From NCBI RefSeq assembly GCF_963678635.1, contig NC_087064.1, positions 79,526,512 through 79,586,511 on the forward strand: a stretch of DNA of 60,000 bases, written 5' to 3'. Source of the stretch: Symsagittifera roscoffensis (taxonomy: Eukaryota > Xenacoelomorpha > Acoela > Convolutidae). Under the pieces are notes generated by a model. That model was given only the letters and a program-made list of their open reading frames with translations, was not told the origin of the DNA and did not search any database. This document shows, one piece after another, positions 44,444 to 56,000 of this stretch (the first letter of the stretch is position 1; every line of letters starts with the position of its first letter). The translations under genes and the position numbers were made by a program.

Positions 44444-44857
44444 TTATTCTGACTCTACTCTGCCCATTTTTGAGAACCATTTTTGTTGCCGAATTGATGG
44501 TCTTGCTAATATATTTTTCTCCCTCGTTCGCATTTGTTTTTTTTTCGGATCGCTTCGCAACAGATATCTCTCCGCTCGTCGTGACTTTTGTCCCCGAAGG
44601 TTTCGCTCGCTTTTCCGTAGTGACTTCGTGTTGCGCCTGGTCAACCGTGCCGTCACGTCGTTACTCGATTCTTCGCTACTTCGCCTTTTTTTCTTTTCAA
44701 TCGCTTGTCGTTTTCTTCGGTCCCTTTTTCTTCTGGTATTTGACTCCAATTTTTCCGCTCCTATAGGGGGCTCCTTGTTAGTTTTTGAATTGCTTCCTCT
44801 ATATTTTCCGGCTTTTTCACGGTTTTGATTATTGCACTTAATCTGGGCCTCAGGCAC
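44444..44857 (-). CDS. unrecognised Lys/Arg-rich open frame, probably retroelement-derived
   Basis: A 137-codon minus-strand frame with an extremely basic composition, with RRKRDRRKRQAIEKKKRRSS at its centre and repeated RR/KK pairs throughout. The plus-strand frame over the same bases is Phe/Leu-rich, as expected for the mirror of a basic frame. It lies about 2.2 kb downstream, in minus-strand sense, of the RNase H remnant at 47040-47330, so it could be a worn 3' portion of that Ty3/gypsy element. It could equally be chance. No domain, start context or splice site supports a host gene. Confidence 0.25.
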   Translation of the reverse strand: MPEAQIKCNNQNREKAGKYRGSNSKTNKEPPIGAEKLESNTRRKRDRRKRQAIEKKKRRSSEESSNDVTARLTRRNTKSLRKSERNLRGQKSRRAERYLLRSDPKKKQMRTREKNILARPSIRQQKWFSKMGRVESE

Positions 44858-46586
44858 TGGTCACTTCAGGCACTGGTTTGGATCTAAACGAGACACCGCT
44901 TCGTCTCAACAAATAAATTTTTTCCATTTTACCCTAGGTGGCGTGAGTAATTATCTGTTTTTGTAATTGTTTTGCCTGTTATAATTGTTGGAGTCGGTTT
45001 TGCCTTTTTCTACTAGACCGTGAACACATTCTAAAATGCTTTCCATTCCTTGTGTCTGAGTTCGGGAGGGGAATTCCTGTGATAGTCGAACATCAGGCTC
45101 AGCCAGCTCGTGATGTTTTTATTTTTCCGGGACCATCTCTATGTCATTACGCTTTTTCCAGCCCTCCAAATTGAAAATCTGCTCGCCTCGACCACTAGCC
45201 TTTTCTAGTTATTGTAAATGCAGCTTCATGACATTTTTCAAACTGAGTTTCGTAGTGACGTATGCTCGGTTCTTTTCCGTAAGGCCGTATGCTTCGAATT
45301 GCCTGATGTTTGTGGTCTCAATTTGAGTGCAGCTGGGTTGTTTGCACACGCGTTTCGATTTTCTGGTCCTCGTTTTATTTTAAACTAGCAATAAGGTAGT
45401 TCTTAAGGTGTCATATGCTTCTTTCGTTCTTTCGACTATACATGTGGCCCTATGGTGCCAAACTGGCGATTTGCTTAATGCATTGTTTTCAAAGTACAGA
45501 AATTATGCTTTTTTCGAGGCAATTCCGGAAGCTTGCTTCACATCCGTTTTTCTCGGGTACCCGTTGGTTGCAATATTTTCTTGAGAAGTTTTAGGATGTG
45601 TTTTGACTTGTTCTTTGAGCAGATATATGCTGACGGCCAGTGACAAAACATTTTCAGCTTTTAATAATTTTTTGCGGCCTTTTACGTACTCCGGTTTTTT
45701 GCGGGTGTCGATCACGAATTGCATCTCGTTGTACCTCTATAGAATCCTTCTAGAAGTTCAACCCACTATCTTGACGGACAAAACTACCAGGAGCTCCATT
45801 CTTTTGACCTCAGTGCAGTCCGTCGGTATCACTGATTACATTCATATCTCTTTCTAGTTGAGGGGGTAGGATAAACCAGGAATATGACTGGGAATTATTA
45901 TGGTTGTAACCTGTTTTTTAGAGGTTGAAAATATTTATAGTTTTTCCGGCGGTATCGTTTTAATTTCTGAATTTGAACCGATTGAAGTTAGGAATCGGGG
46001 CGGTTTAGCCATATTTTTCAGAAAAGGAATTAGATTTACATTCTTTGAATGCGTAGAGTTTTGACAATTGTAGTTCTTTTTTTTCCGGTTTGTCCGGCGT
46101 TGATTGAAAAAAATTTGTAAAATTTTCGAATTAAGGACAAAACTGAGCAACTTGACACGCAATTTTGAGAACCTTGAAGTCTGAATTTCCGGTTAAAAAG
46201 TATTATGCAATTTTCTTGCTTCATATATGTAGATCTTCGCTCGCATGACTTTACGCCGTCTCTCTATTTAGTTACATGGCCCCTTTTTTGCATTCCACAA
46301 GTGAACGCGTTTCTTTTGCTTTAGACATAAATAAACAAGACTGCTCGTATCAGGGCTAAGCCCTGAATGTTCCGACTGCTTTGAAGGTTTATGGAGCAGC
46401 AGTAATAACATAAAAACATTATATGAAATAAAATAAAATGAAAATTTTTTTTTCTAAAATTTGAAAATGTTTATGAAAATCATCTCCCCACACGCCATAA
46501 AAAGTACAAAAAGATAGTTATCGTTCCTTGTAACACAATTATGGCAAATAAGCTTCGTTCAACCAATTTGGAACGATTTATAAGAC
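44858..46586. other. presumed 3' part of antisense Ty3/gypsy element
   Basis: If the minus-strand element at 47040-47900 was full length, its integrase should fall here. I looked for HHCC and DDE blocks on the minus strand and did not find them with confidence. The open frame 45503-45724 (VKGRKKLLKAENVLSLAVSI) is unassigned. Confidence 0.3.
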
Positions 46587-46864
46587 GGATTAAATCTCCG
46601 CTTACGCGTTAATAGCGCAAATTATATCGCGCGTTAATTGTCCCACATTGGTCAAAATGGCAATCTTTAAACCCTCATAACTTTACGAAAAATGATCACA
46701 GGTGAAATATCTTTTCAAATTTAAGCTCAGGACAACAATGCTTTTCGAATGATATAAAAAAATTCCGTCAAAATGGCTAGTTAAAAAGTCGAAATTTGTC
46801 TGAAGAAAAAAAAAACCCACCCCGAGCACTAATATTCCGTTACTTTCGTATCGAAAGTCGGAAC
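46587..46864 (+). repeat. dispersed repeat 'ATTCCGTTAC' family, long copy
   Basis: Long version of the family (see 18421-18607), beginning GGATTAAATCTCCGCTTACG and including GCGCGTTAATTGTCCCA, TGGCAATCTTTAAACCCTCA and the terminal stem ACTTTCG/CGAAAGT before GGAAC. It interrupts the antisense Ty3/gypsy remnant, so it arrived later. Confidence 0.7.
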
Positions 46865-47039
46865 AATGAGCATACGCTCTCTTTAGTTTATTTTTCAAGA
46901 TGTTGATTCGACGTTTAAATGCTCCCGAGGCTTTTCTATTTTTTCTTTTTCTCTTGTTTTTCAATAACGAGAAGGATTTTTCAATAACGATCCCATTTTG
47001 CTCGTTCTCGGTCTTTAAGGGTAAAATTTGGTCATACTA

Positions 47040-47900
47040 TGGTGTTAACCAGCTGAAGAAATTTCCGTTTCCTGTGGGTGACGAGTTTAGCATTGTTAAC
47101 AGTTTTTTATGATCCAAAATGACAGTGAAACAAATCAAGTAAACGTAGTTATATAATTTTCAATGGCGCAAATGGCGGTTAACAAATCATGATTGTTAGT
47201 TAAATGTTTTCGCACGAGGGCGTTAAGATATTGGGTTGCGAATAAAATAGGTTGCCATTTTATGGGCTGAGTTTTTCTAAAGATCGTCGTGGCTGGCATT
47301 GCATACAATTTTGGTTTTGCTTGTATGTCTTAACGCCTTAATTTCGTAGTTTAGATAAAAGTTTGTTAAATTGTTCGGTCGCCGTTTCGCACTCCTGTGT
47401 TCAGATGAACTCTTTATTTTGGCCTAACAACGGCGGTAATCCAGAAAATTATGTCGACAGCAGAAAGTTTTCTAAAACAGCTATTTGCTCGATTTTTGAT
47501 GCTATCAAAATTTCATCAAGGAAGGCCTGTCCCTGTGAAAAATCTTTGTCAATGTATTGATCACTATTCGAAATTTGACCGGCATGGAAGTCAACCTAAG
47601 GAATCCGTTTTTAAATCAGTACTTCTCGAGAAATTTTCCTCCATTAATGAGAATAACCACAGTATTAACCAGTTTTTACTTCTAGCGGTACCTGCTCATA
47701 GGCATATAAAAAATCTATTGATGCAAACACACGTCCCGGCTTTTTTCGGCGTTTTTTTCACTTGTTCCATCCATCGGCTCTCACACTTTTGGCATTTGAA
47801 ATTTGTTCTTTTGCACCTGTTTAATCAGTTCCTTTGATTCGAGTGCCAATTTTATAAGGCTGTCCTTTTTTACCGTTTTTACGATAGGGCTGTTGAAATG
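47040..47900 (-). pseudogene. Ty3/gypsy pol remnant (RT and RNase H), antisense
   Basis: Read on the minus strand from about 47900: FNSPIVKTVKKDSLIKLALE, then KNKFQMPKV, as in the gypsy start of RT. Next come VFASIDFLYAYEQVPLEVKT (the first catalytic block, usually LDLxxAYxQIPL) and FSQGQAFLDEILIASK (the catalytic box, usually YxDDILIxSK, here with the second Asp as Glu). RNase H follows at about 47280-47330 (KIVCNASHDDL, usually DASxxGLGAVLxQ) and about 47090-47130 (VILDHKKLLTMLN, usually TDHKAL). Stops and frame breaks are numerous. The start of RT closely parallels the one at 51205-51310 (VLTAKKDGSIKLALN, KNKYQMPN), so the two elements are probably of related families. Confidence 0.8.
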
Positions 47901-49430
47901 CTTATCAGAACAATACTCTGATGTAATGATAAGGCCTTGTTTTCATTAGTCGTCAATGTTCTTTATGTACTCTTTCCTGGAGGATTATTGGTTCTCAACA
48001 ACCCTTCTGATGACTTATTTTCAAGATATCACTGAATTCTGCTCTTACGTTGGATTTAAGTGGTTTTCCTATTAATGAAAATAATTGAGAAAACAACGTG
48101 GCCATTCAACCGAAATATATCTGCCAGTCGTTTAGTCCCCGCTCCTCGTCTCCGCTGGTCCTTCCATTGTGACGTTCATGAACCTCTCCCGTTGGACGAG
48201 CTCAAGCTCATCGGTGTCATCAAGTCGCGTCCTAGAGTCGACTGGTGTTTTCCCTGTGCATGATTAGTAAGATCTATCACCTCGCTCGTACAAAAGACAA
48301 CCCGATAAAGTTTTCTCAGGTTTTTTTTTCATTCTTAATAGTTAACGTTGACATTCAGATTCAGGCATATTCATAACAAAGAGTTTGTACATTTTCTGTT
48401 GCTTTTGTAAAATCACACCGGCCCAATAGTGCACTGAATTCCTGATAGAAGTTTTCAAAAAAATTAGTCTCACGCTGCTTCTGCCCTAAACTAACCCACT
48501 TTCATGGGTCACTTTCCGCCCTCTCTTGTAAAAATTCTCCATATAGTCTACAATCTTAGGGAATCGCATCGTCTATATCTTGGCCCCCAATTCTCTTACA
48601 TTAAAAATCAGTTGCCCGGTTATAAGTTCGATTTCAGTTTTTTTTCAGCTTCAAATCTGTGTTTTCATTTTATTCTTTCGCTGGCGCTCCAATTTGCGAC
48701 GCTGGAAGGATATCCGCGAAAGGAAGGTCGTTGACTAGATGTCAAGCTTCTTCCACGTTTTGCAATTTTTTTGCGGGTTCCGCATTTTGTGTAGCGGATT
48801 TCGCAATTTTTAATGCGGATTCCGCAAATTCGCTTGTTTTTGGATGGAGTAGTTTTGAGCGATACGTTACTTTAGCTATTCAAACCACTAAGAAGATTTA
48901 AAAAATTATCAGTTTTGTGGATACCAAGACAAATAAGTTTTCAGTTTTCGCGGTGTAGGTTTACACTTTACAAATTACACAGTTTGGCCCTGTAAAGATA
49001 TGATCTTTTGTTTTTGATATTGATACTCGTAGTAAATTGTGAATGACAATTGAAGATATCGTTTAACATATCCGAACAACCTTTGACTCAAATGAGTTTT
49101 TGACCACTATAGCTTCAATGGTGTCATGAGGCGACCTTCGGTACCTCGTTTACTCATTGCCTTTTTGCAGCCATGCTGCTGATTTCACTACCAGTTGTGT
49201 TCAAGGCCACCGGCTTGGTCTATATTGAGTGTCACGCTGTGTGTGGTCACTCTGTTGTTTTGATACATCGTTTGCTAGATGTAAATTTAATTCTAAACTT
49301 TATTCTATGTTTCCTCTTAGTCAGAGTTTGACTAACAAATATTAAATTGAAACCAAGAATCAAAACAACTAATTTATCAATTCACTATTACGAACAACCA
49401 AGTTTTGTCCTCTAAATCTCGGCAAATGTC
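47901..49430. other. junction of two opposed Ty3/gypsy elements
   Basis: The left part should hold gag/protease of the antisense element and the right part the 5' LTR and leader of the sense element. I could not delimit LTRs or a primer-binding site by eye. Repeated GCGGATTCCGCA-like words occur near 48790-48830. No host exon is supported. Confidence 0.3.
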
Positions 49431-50242
49431 ATGGCGCAGCCAGCAATTCCTGTGAATGAAGACAGGACTGACTTGTTAGGTATTCCGCCTTTTTGGGCGA
49501 AACCTTCGATCAACCCGCAGTTTCTTTGGGAATCTTGGATTGGACAATTCTTCCTGGCAGTTGGGCTGAAGGATAATATAAATCCTCATGATCTATTAGT
49601 AGAACCCGCGGAGGTCATTGACGAACCTCCTCCGAGAGCAGAGGCTGTAGGTGCCACGGAAGACGCTGGGGAGGCGAATGCCCAAATCCTCAGAGATCAA
49701 GCGGTAGTTCGTCGAATCAATGAATTGAATATCGGGCGCAGACGAAAAGGACCTCGATATGGCCTGAACTGGTTTTATCACGAAGCTGAGGCCCGGCTGA
49801 AGTCAAGATTGTTTTTCGCTTTGGGAAATGAAGGGAAACGACGTTTCGCAGATTCTTACCCACACACGGACATTAGTGTTACTCCTTTTCGTGAATTTCA
49901 CAATGCTTGTGAAACGCTGTTCAAGATAGAACTTGACTATACCGTCGAGCGTATCAAACTGTGTAACACTATATTCATGTTGGAAAATGATACCTAATCT
50001 TCAATTTACGCTCGTCTCAGTGCTCAGATCGCCTTGTGTAATTGGCCCAATGCTCAAGAGAGGGATACTTTGAAAGATCTTTTGATCGGACGAATCCGTG
50101 ATGTGGATGTTCAGCAACAACTGATTAAGGCAAAAGTAGACTTGGATGACAATTTAAACTCGCTTTGGAGTGTAAAAAAGGGGCCAGTACGTCGGCTCAG
50201 TTCCAAAAACTACTCCCGCACAATCAGTTTTCCAGCACTATA
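49431..50242 (+). pseudogene. Ty3/gypsy gag, capsid part, with in-frame stop
   Basis: Begins MAQPAIPVNEDRTDLLGIPP, then FWAKPSINPQFLWESWIGQF, a typical retroelement Gag N-terminal pattern (PxxFxxxxxxxWxxWxxxF). It continues through RRFADSYPHTDISVTPFREF with FKIELDYTVERIKL. A stop at 49995-49997 interrupts the frame, but the same frame resumes with IYARLSAQIALCNWPNAQER and LKDLLIGRIRDVDVQQQLIK, the C-terminal capsid region. A frame change follows near 50170. The protein would build the intracellular particle that packages element RNA. One stop and one shift make it a recent but inactive copy. Confidence 0.82.
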
Positions 50243-50329
50243 AAGGTTAAACAAGAGCCTACTTTCTCAATCCAGTCGTCTCGAGGAAAACGTAATACTC
50301 CTCAGAACCAATTCAATCGACAAAACACG

Positions 50330-50626
50330 CAACAAAGGCAACAAAGCATGCTATTTCTGTGGTAACCCTTTTAGCCCAGAACATAGAAGGTCGTGTCCAG
50401 CTCGGGAGGTTACATGTAACCTTTGTAAGAAACAAGGTCACTTTGCCAAATGTTGTAACTCATCAAAACGGCGTGTCAATTTGGTTGACGATAGTGAGGA
50501 AGTGGCAGACCCCCTCATCGATTGTAGTTTTATAGATGCTGATTACGATAGTGAACCGGAATATGGTGTGTTGCAATTAGAAAATGCTGTCAGGATTGAT
50601 AGTATTGAGCTCCAAAAGTCAAACTA
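50330..50626 (+). pseudogene. Ty3/gypsy nucleocapsid zinc knuckles
   Basis: The frame NKACYFCGNPFSPEHRRSCP, then VTCNLCKKQGHFAKCCNSSK, carries two zinc knuckles. The first is a longer CX2C-H-C type and the second the canonical CX2CX4HX4C. An acidic tail follows (DDSEEVADPLIDCSFIDADY) up to TAA at 50624-50626. This RNA-binding part of Gag is displaced by one frame change from the capsid part upstream. Confidence 0.85.
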
Positions 50627-50654
50627 AGGGAAACTAAGAAGCCTCAGTATCCAG

Positions 50655-51490
50655 TTGCGTACAGGGCAGAGTTTCTTCTACTCAACTGTCGACACAGGAA
50701 GTCCAGTTTCGTCCCTCAACAAACGAACTTGCGATTTAATACTTCAGCGCAACCCATCCTTCCAATTCCGAGATATTACACGGTACCCTATAGATACTCC
50801 CGATCTCGTCCCGTGGTTGGAAAGTAGAGGAGGCTTGTTTCCTTGTTTCCGAGAATCTAACCCGAAATCTGTTGGGCTTAGATTTGCAAGATCAATTAGG
50901 CGTGGTGACTACTCAACTGAGGGCAGAACACGTTCAGCAGCTTGAAGTTAAGGATCAAGACCCGACTTCCGACTATTGGAGTTCTTTCATCGCCAAGAAA
51001 TATGCTCATGTGTTTAGTCGATTAGGAAGATCCAAAAATCACAAAGTGTTCACAAATTTTAAGTACCCCCTGGTACCGCGTCAAGTTAAGGGACGTAAAG
51101 TCCCGATTCATATCCAGGATAGAGTCGCTAATGAGATCAAACAATTGGTGAAGCAGGGTCACATTGAGAAACTGGATAAATGTACGACCGACTAATTCTT
51201 AGCGCCCACTGTGTTGACAGCCAAAAAGGATGGCTCGATCAAACTTGCCTTAAATGCTAAGCCGATGAATGCTGAAATCTAGAAGAATAAATACCAGATG
51301 CCAAACATTCATGAGCTTATTGATTCGGCGGCTCAGATAATCACCAAAGATGTACCTGGTAAGGTTTGGTTTACCTCATTAGATTTGAAGTATGCCTTGA
51401 GTCAATTACCACTATCGTCAGTTACCAGTAGTCACTATAACTTCAATATCTTGTTTGGGGATGCTATGGTGACCTTTCGCTTTAAGACTG
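50655..51490 (+). pseudogene. Ty3/gypsy protease and N-terminal reverse transcriptase, truncated
   Basis: STVDTGSPVSSLNKRTCDLI (active-site DTG at 50691-50699) marks an aspartic protease. After a frame change, YAHVFSRLGRSKNHKVFTNF and then GHIEKLDKC, TVLTAKKDGSIKLALNAKP, KNKYQMPNIHELIDSA, VWFTSLDLKYALSQLPLSSV and YNFNILFGDAMVTFRFKTG follow the Ty3/gypsy RT up to just before the catalytic YxDD block. Two stops lie at about 51193 and 51282. At 51491 the homology ends abruptly where the tandem array begins. RNase H and integrase are absent from the rest of the window on this strand. Confidence 0.86.
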
Positions 51491-52783
51491 GGTGGTCGTC
51501 GCGCTTCGGCGTCAGAGATACGGCGAGGCAAGGGTAGGGTCCCTGCCGGTTCTCGTTTCTTATAACCTTATACCCCTGTCGGCGGAATCGGGGCTGATCT
51601 CAAAAACGTTTCGTCAGAATTTCTTTAAAATTGGCATGCGGCTACAAAATGCAATTCTAAGGATACGATTGCACGCCGTTTGGCCAGAAAAACTCTATAT
51701 GTTGACTTATGGCGGGAAATGGGGGGCAAAAACGGAAAAACGAAACACGATTTTTGGTTAAAATGACTCAATAACTCAATTTGGGTCCAAAATATGGGAT
51801 AGATTGTTTAGTATTGGATGAAAGAAGACTGTTTAGGGAGTCTAACTGTGTAGAAATTAGAGTTACTTTATTTTTAAAAATTTTTTTTTTTCAGGACCGT
51901 CTCCTAATTTTTTGGTCATTTTTTTGGAAAAATTAACCAAAAAGGTGTTTTTTTCGTCTTTTCTCTAAATATGGAAATTTTATGGCTTTGATCATGCTAA
52001 CACTTCTAAACAAGTCCACAAAGCTTGGCCTATTGAAACAATTTGATTGGAATAACTTTTTTTGACTTTTTGAGAAAAATTGGTTTTTCATGTTTCTGAC
52101 TCAACATTTTATATCAAAAAAACAAAAATTTTAAAAAGTGAGAAAAAATGAGTTTTGATAGCATATTCGAGCTTGCCATAGTCATTTTAGTAGGTTTAGA
52201 GTATTTAATTGTCAAAATTGGATGAAAATTTTGGTTTTTACAACTTTTTTTTCTCGGGTAGCTTTTTACTACTTTACTACAAATAAAACTGGCTAAATTT
52301 CGAAAAAAAGACTTGTTTTCGGAAGTGGCTACCACAATTGTTGTAATTTTTTGCAAGCGGCCTTACAAGGGACACTACATGTATGCCCTAATTAATTCAT
52401 TTTTTGATCCTTTATGTTTAAAGACGACTTTACCCGATTTATCTACCTTTATGAGTTAATCAAAAACGTGTTTTTTTTTACTTTTCTCCAAATATGGAAA
52501 TTTTACGGCTTTGGTCTTGAAAACCATTCTGAACAGGTTCATACATTGTAGCCTAGTGATTCAATTCAATTGGAACTATTTTTGACGACTTTTGAAAAAA
52601 AAGAGATTTTTCACGTTTCTATTTCAACTATTTTTATCAAATAAAAAAAAATGTTTTTTTTTTCTATTGCTTCTAATCATTTCGAGACAAAATTAACTTT
52701 TAGGACCTAATTCAGGTCCAATAGCCTACTAAAAACAACTAAAAGTCGATACATTTAAAAACGAGATCAAAAATAAGTTAACA

Positions 52784-52821
52784 GGACTGTTTCCGAAAAC
52801 TTGTTTTTGTTGAAACAGTCC
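52784..52821. repeat. long hairpin H1 (unit 1)
   Basis: GGACTGTTTC, CGAAAAC, TT, GTTTTTG, TT, GAAACAGTCC: outer stem of 10 bp, inner stem of 7 bp with one G-T pair, TT bulge on one side. The unit-2 copy at 54435-54472 has GTTTTCG, making the inner stem perfect. Confidence 0.8.
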
Positions 52822-53018
52822 TCTTCAAGAATCACAATGTTTTGCATTGTTAACTGATCAAGGCGCAGAGTGACTTGTCATTATAATCAACCAGCAATGC
52901 AAGTTAGCGATCATGGCTAATAGTCTCAATGAGAAATGAATAAGGAAAGGTCAAAAAATGTTAGAAAAAGTGTGAGGGTTAAGAAAAAATTAATTGACTT
53001 AGAGTTTTCGAGCAGAAA

Positions 53019-53039
53019 AGAGCACCCTTCGGGTGCTCT
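53019..53039. repeat. hairpin H2 (unit 1)
   Basis: AGAGCACCC-TTC-GGGTGCTCT, a perfect 9-bp stem with a 3-base loop. The unit-2 copy at 54655-54675 keeps the stem exactly and changes the loop to GCA, so the stem rather than the loop is conserved. It resembles an intrinsic-terminator shape but lies in eukaryotic DNA. Confidence 0.85.
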
Positions 53040-56000
53040 TCTTCTGCGAGTGCCACATGCCTATAAGCTAATGGCCCCCAGGCCACACTTCAAAACTTAC
53101 ACCCGCAAACACTAACGCACCGCAGGTCAAAGAGGGTGCTAGGTGGTCGTCGCGGTCCGGCTTTGTGAATCCTTTAGGCAAGGGTAGGGTTTCCTTGCCG
53201 GTCAACTAGAAAAAATACCTAAATAGGAAAATAAAAAAATTATTCAAGTTCTCGAAAACGGCAGTATAGAATTTCTTCAAACTTTGCATGTAGGTAGAGG
53301 ACAAAATTCTAAGATATAACTTGGGAAGGCGTTTTTCCGAAATAATGTTATGAGTTGCACTTTTTGGGGAAAAAGGGGCGTTTTTTTTGTTCAAAATCAC
53401 GATTTTTTTCAAAAATGCCCCAATAAATCAATTTTGGTTGAGAAAATGCGAAAAAGTGATGTTTTTTTTTGGACACAAGCACAGTTAAGGGAATCGAATG
53501 GTGTATTGTTTGCCAAAATTTTTTCAGCAATTTTTTCGAGATTTTTGATGTTTTTTTGCGGTTTTTTTGAAGTTTTTTGTCAAATTTCAAAAAAGTCAAT
53601 GTTCCGGTCGTTTTTCGACATTTTTACTGATCACAAAAAATGATTGTCGTGGCCGAATTAATTTATTGGAGTAAAGAGAGAGAAAACTTCATTTTTGATT
53701 TTTTGAGAATTTTCCCGCCAAAAACTGCTTTTTTTACGTTTTTTTCTTTTTTTTTCAAAAAATTACTGTTCTTCTAAACTTTTTTATTATAAACATTTTG
53801 CCAGTTTGTATACCCTAGTGAGCCAAACTTATGACCTAAAAACAAATTTTTTGCTGGTCCATCATAGAAGGCACTTTTTGATCGCCAAATCTGAAAAAAA
53901 AAATTTTTTTTTGTCAAATTTTTTAATTTTTTTTCAAAAATTAGCCAAAAAATCATTATTTAACTGGAGACAATTTTTATATACCTCAAAAACCCTTGAC
54001 AAGTTAGTTTTGATGCAAAAATTTTCATCAATTTGTTCAAGAGGTATAGAAGTAATGAAATTTTGATTGTGGTAAAAAAAAGTGTGTTTGTAAAACAAAC
54101 GTAAAAGTTAATCGATCATTGTGAGTTGCGAAGTCAAAACCTGCCTAAACTGTAGTAACGCGTCAAAACGGGCCTCTCAGGTATCATCTTTTTCAAACTG
54201 AGGTTTTTGTGATACTTAAAAAAAGAAATAAGTGATTTTTTTGCATATTTTTTTGATAAACTTAAATTTCTTTCTCGATTATTTGTTTTGTTTTTATTTT
54301 AATAATATTGTTTTTAACATAGTTGTTATGTGTTTGAACAGTCAATAAACACAAAGACATGGGCTGGGCTCTGTAAGTTTAACCAACGCATTAGATTTCT
54401 CTTTGTTTGTATTTGGGATCATAATTTAAAATTTGGACTGTTTCCGAAAACTTGTTTTCGTTGAAACAGTCCATTTCGTAAATCAAAACGTATTTGGTAG
54501 TTAATTGATCGAGCCACAGAGTGACTTATAAAAATGCCCTTCCAGGAATACAATTTGAGGTATCATGGGAGTTTAACTGAGAATAACAAGAAAAAAAGTT
54601 AAATTTCGGACGAAATATGTAAGATTTAAATCGACTTACAGTTCTCGAGCAAAAAGAGCACCCGCAGGGTGCTCTTTCTGCGAGTGCGTTGAGCGCTGTT
54701 CGTATTCTTCCCCACGCGATGCAAATAACTAAAGTAGAGAATATACCACACAACCCTGCCCCCTAGGTGGCCGCCGCGTCCGGCTATGGCGTTCAGCAGA
54801 GACAGGGGAAGGGGCCCCGTCGGTTCGAAGGAACATTTACCTTTTAGTCTTTTCATGCAGAATAAGTCGTGTTCTCGAAAACTGGAGGTCAGAATTCCCT
54901 AATTTTTTGCATGCAGCCCCGTATTGAAATTCTAAGGATACACTTTTGCCCCGTTTTGCCAAAATTTTGTTATGTGTTGACTTATAGAGGGAAATGGGGG
55001 GCAAAAATGGTAAAAAACACGTTTTTCGATAAATATCACCTATTAACTCTGTTTTGGTTCAAAAAATGGGGTATATTGACAAGGAATGGATGAAAGTAGA
55101 CTGCTTGGGGAGCTCAAATATGTAGGAATTAGAATTTTTATTTTTGTCAAAAAACTGATTTTTTTGAAAAAATGCAACAAAAATTTTGGTCAATTTTTTG
55201 AAAAATCAATGTTCCCGGCAGAAATTGACCCTAGTTATGGAGGCAAAAAATGCGTGCCATGCCAACATAAGTTGAAGGCCGTTGTCTGCAGAGTAAAAGT
55301 TTTTTTGAAAAATTTCAAATTTTCCCGCCAAAAAAAAAAATTTTCAATTTCCTCCCCCCACTGACACTTAGAGGGCAATTTTGGTCTGACTCAGGACACT
55401 ATTTGGTACGCCATGGCAAGCTGACTCTATCATGTGATAACAGAGTTTTTGACAGATGTCTCTAGGTTTGACTTTTTACCGCCCAAAAGGACCAAAAATA
55501 GCCAAAAAACGCCCTAATTCGAAATTGCGGTAAAAACTAAAAAGAAAAATTGTTCGTTTCAGCACGCGAGAGGTAGACTTCAGTATGACCATTACAATGC
55601 AAAAAAACCCGAGGTCTCTATATTGGTTAAATAAAAAGTTATCAATTTCGTAGGTGTGGTCAAAAAGGGCGTTTGCTGAAAAACACCCTTTCCAGTGGTT
55701 TTTTTAATGTTGTTGTTAAGTTAAAATGTGCTTGAATCGTAAAAACTAGTCAAAATGGACTATTGAAAGTTCATTTTACGTCAATTTTTTGTTCTTTTAT
55801 GACAAAACAAAAAATCCAGTGTTAAGGAAAAAATTTTCCAATTTTTTAAATTTTTGAATTTTTTAAAATTTTTTAAATGTTTTTTTTTCTCTAGCTTTTG
55901 ATCTTTTTGATACAAACTTAATCTTTTTAGGACATAATATAGGTCCCCTTAGCCTACTAATCTTAAATGGAAGTCGATAGACCCAAAATTGAGATCAAAA

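Noticed and set aside
44433-44828. 131-codon plus-strand frame rich in Phe, Leu and Arg
   Set aside because: It is the complement of a Lys/Arg-rich minus-strand frame and shows no real membrane topology.
51491-51560. HDV-like or hammerhead ribozyme at the start of the tandem units
   Set aside because: A hairpin is clear, but I could not draw the nested P1-P4 layout of HDV-like ribozymes or the hammerhead core (CTGATGA and GAAA) in any unit.
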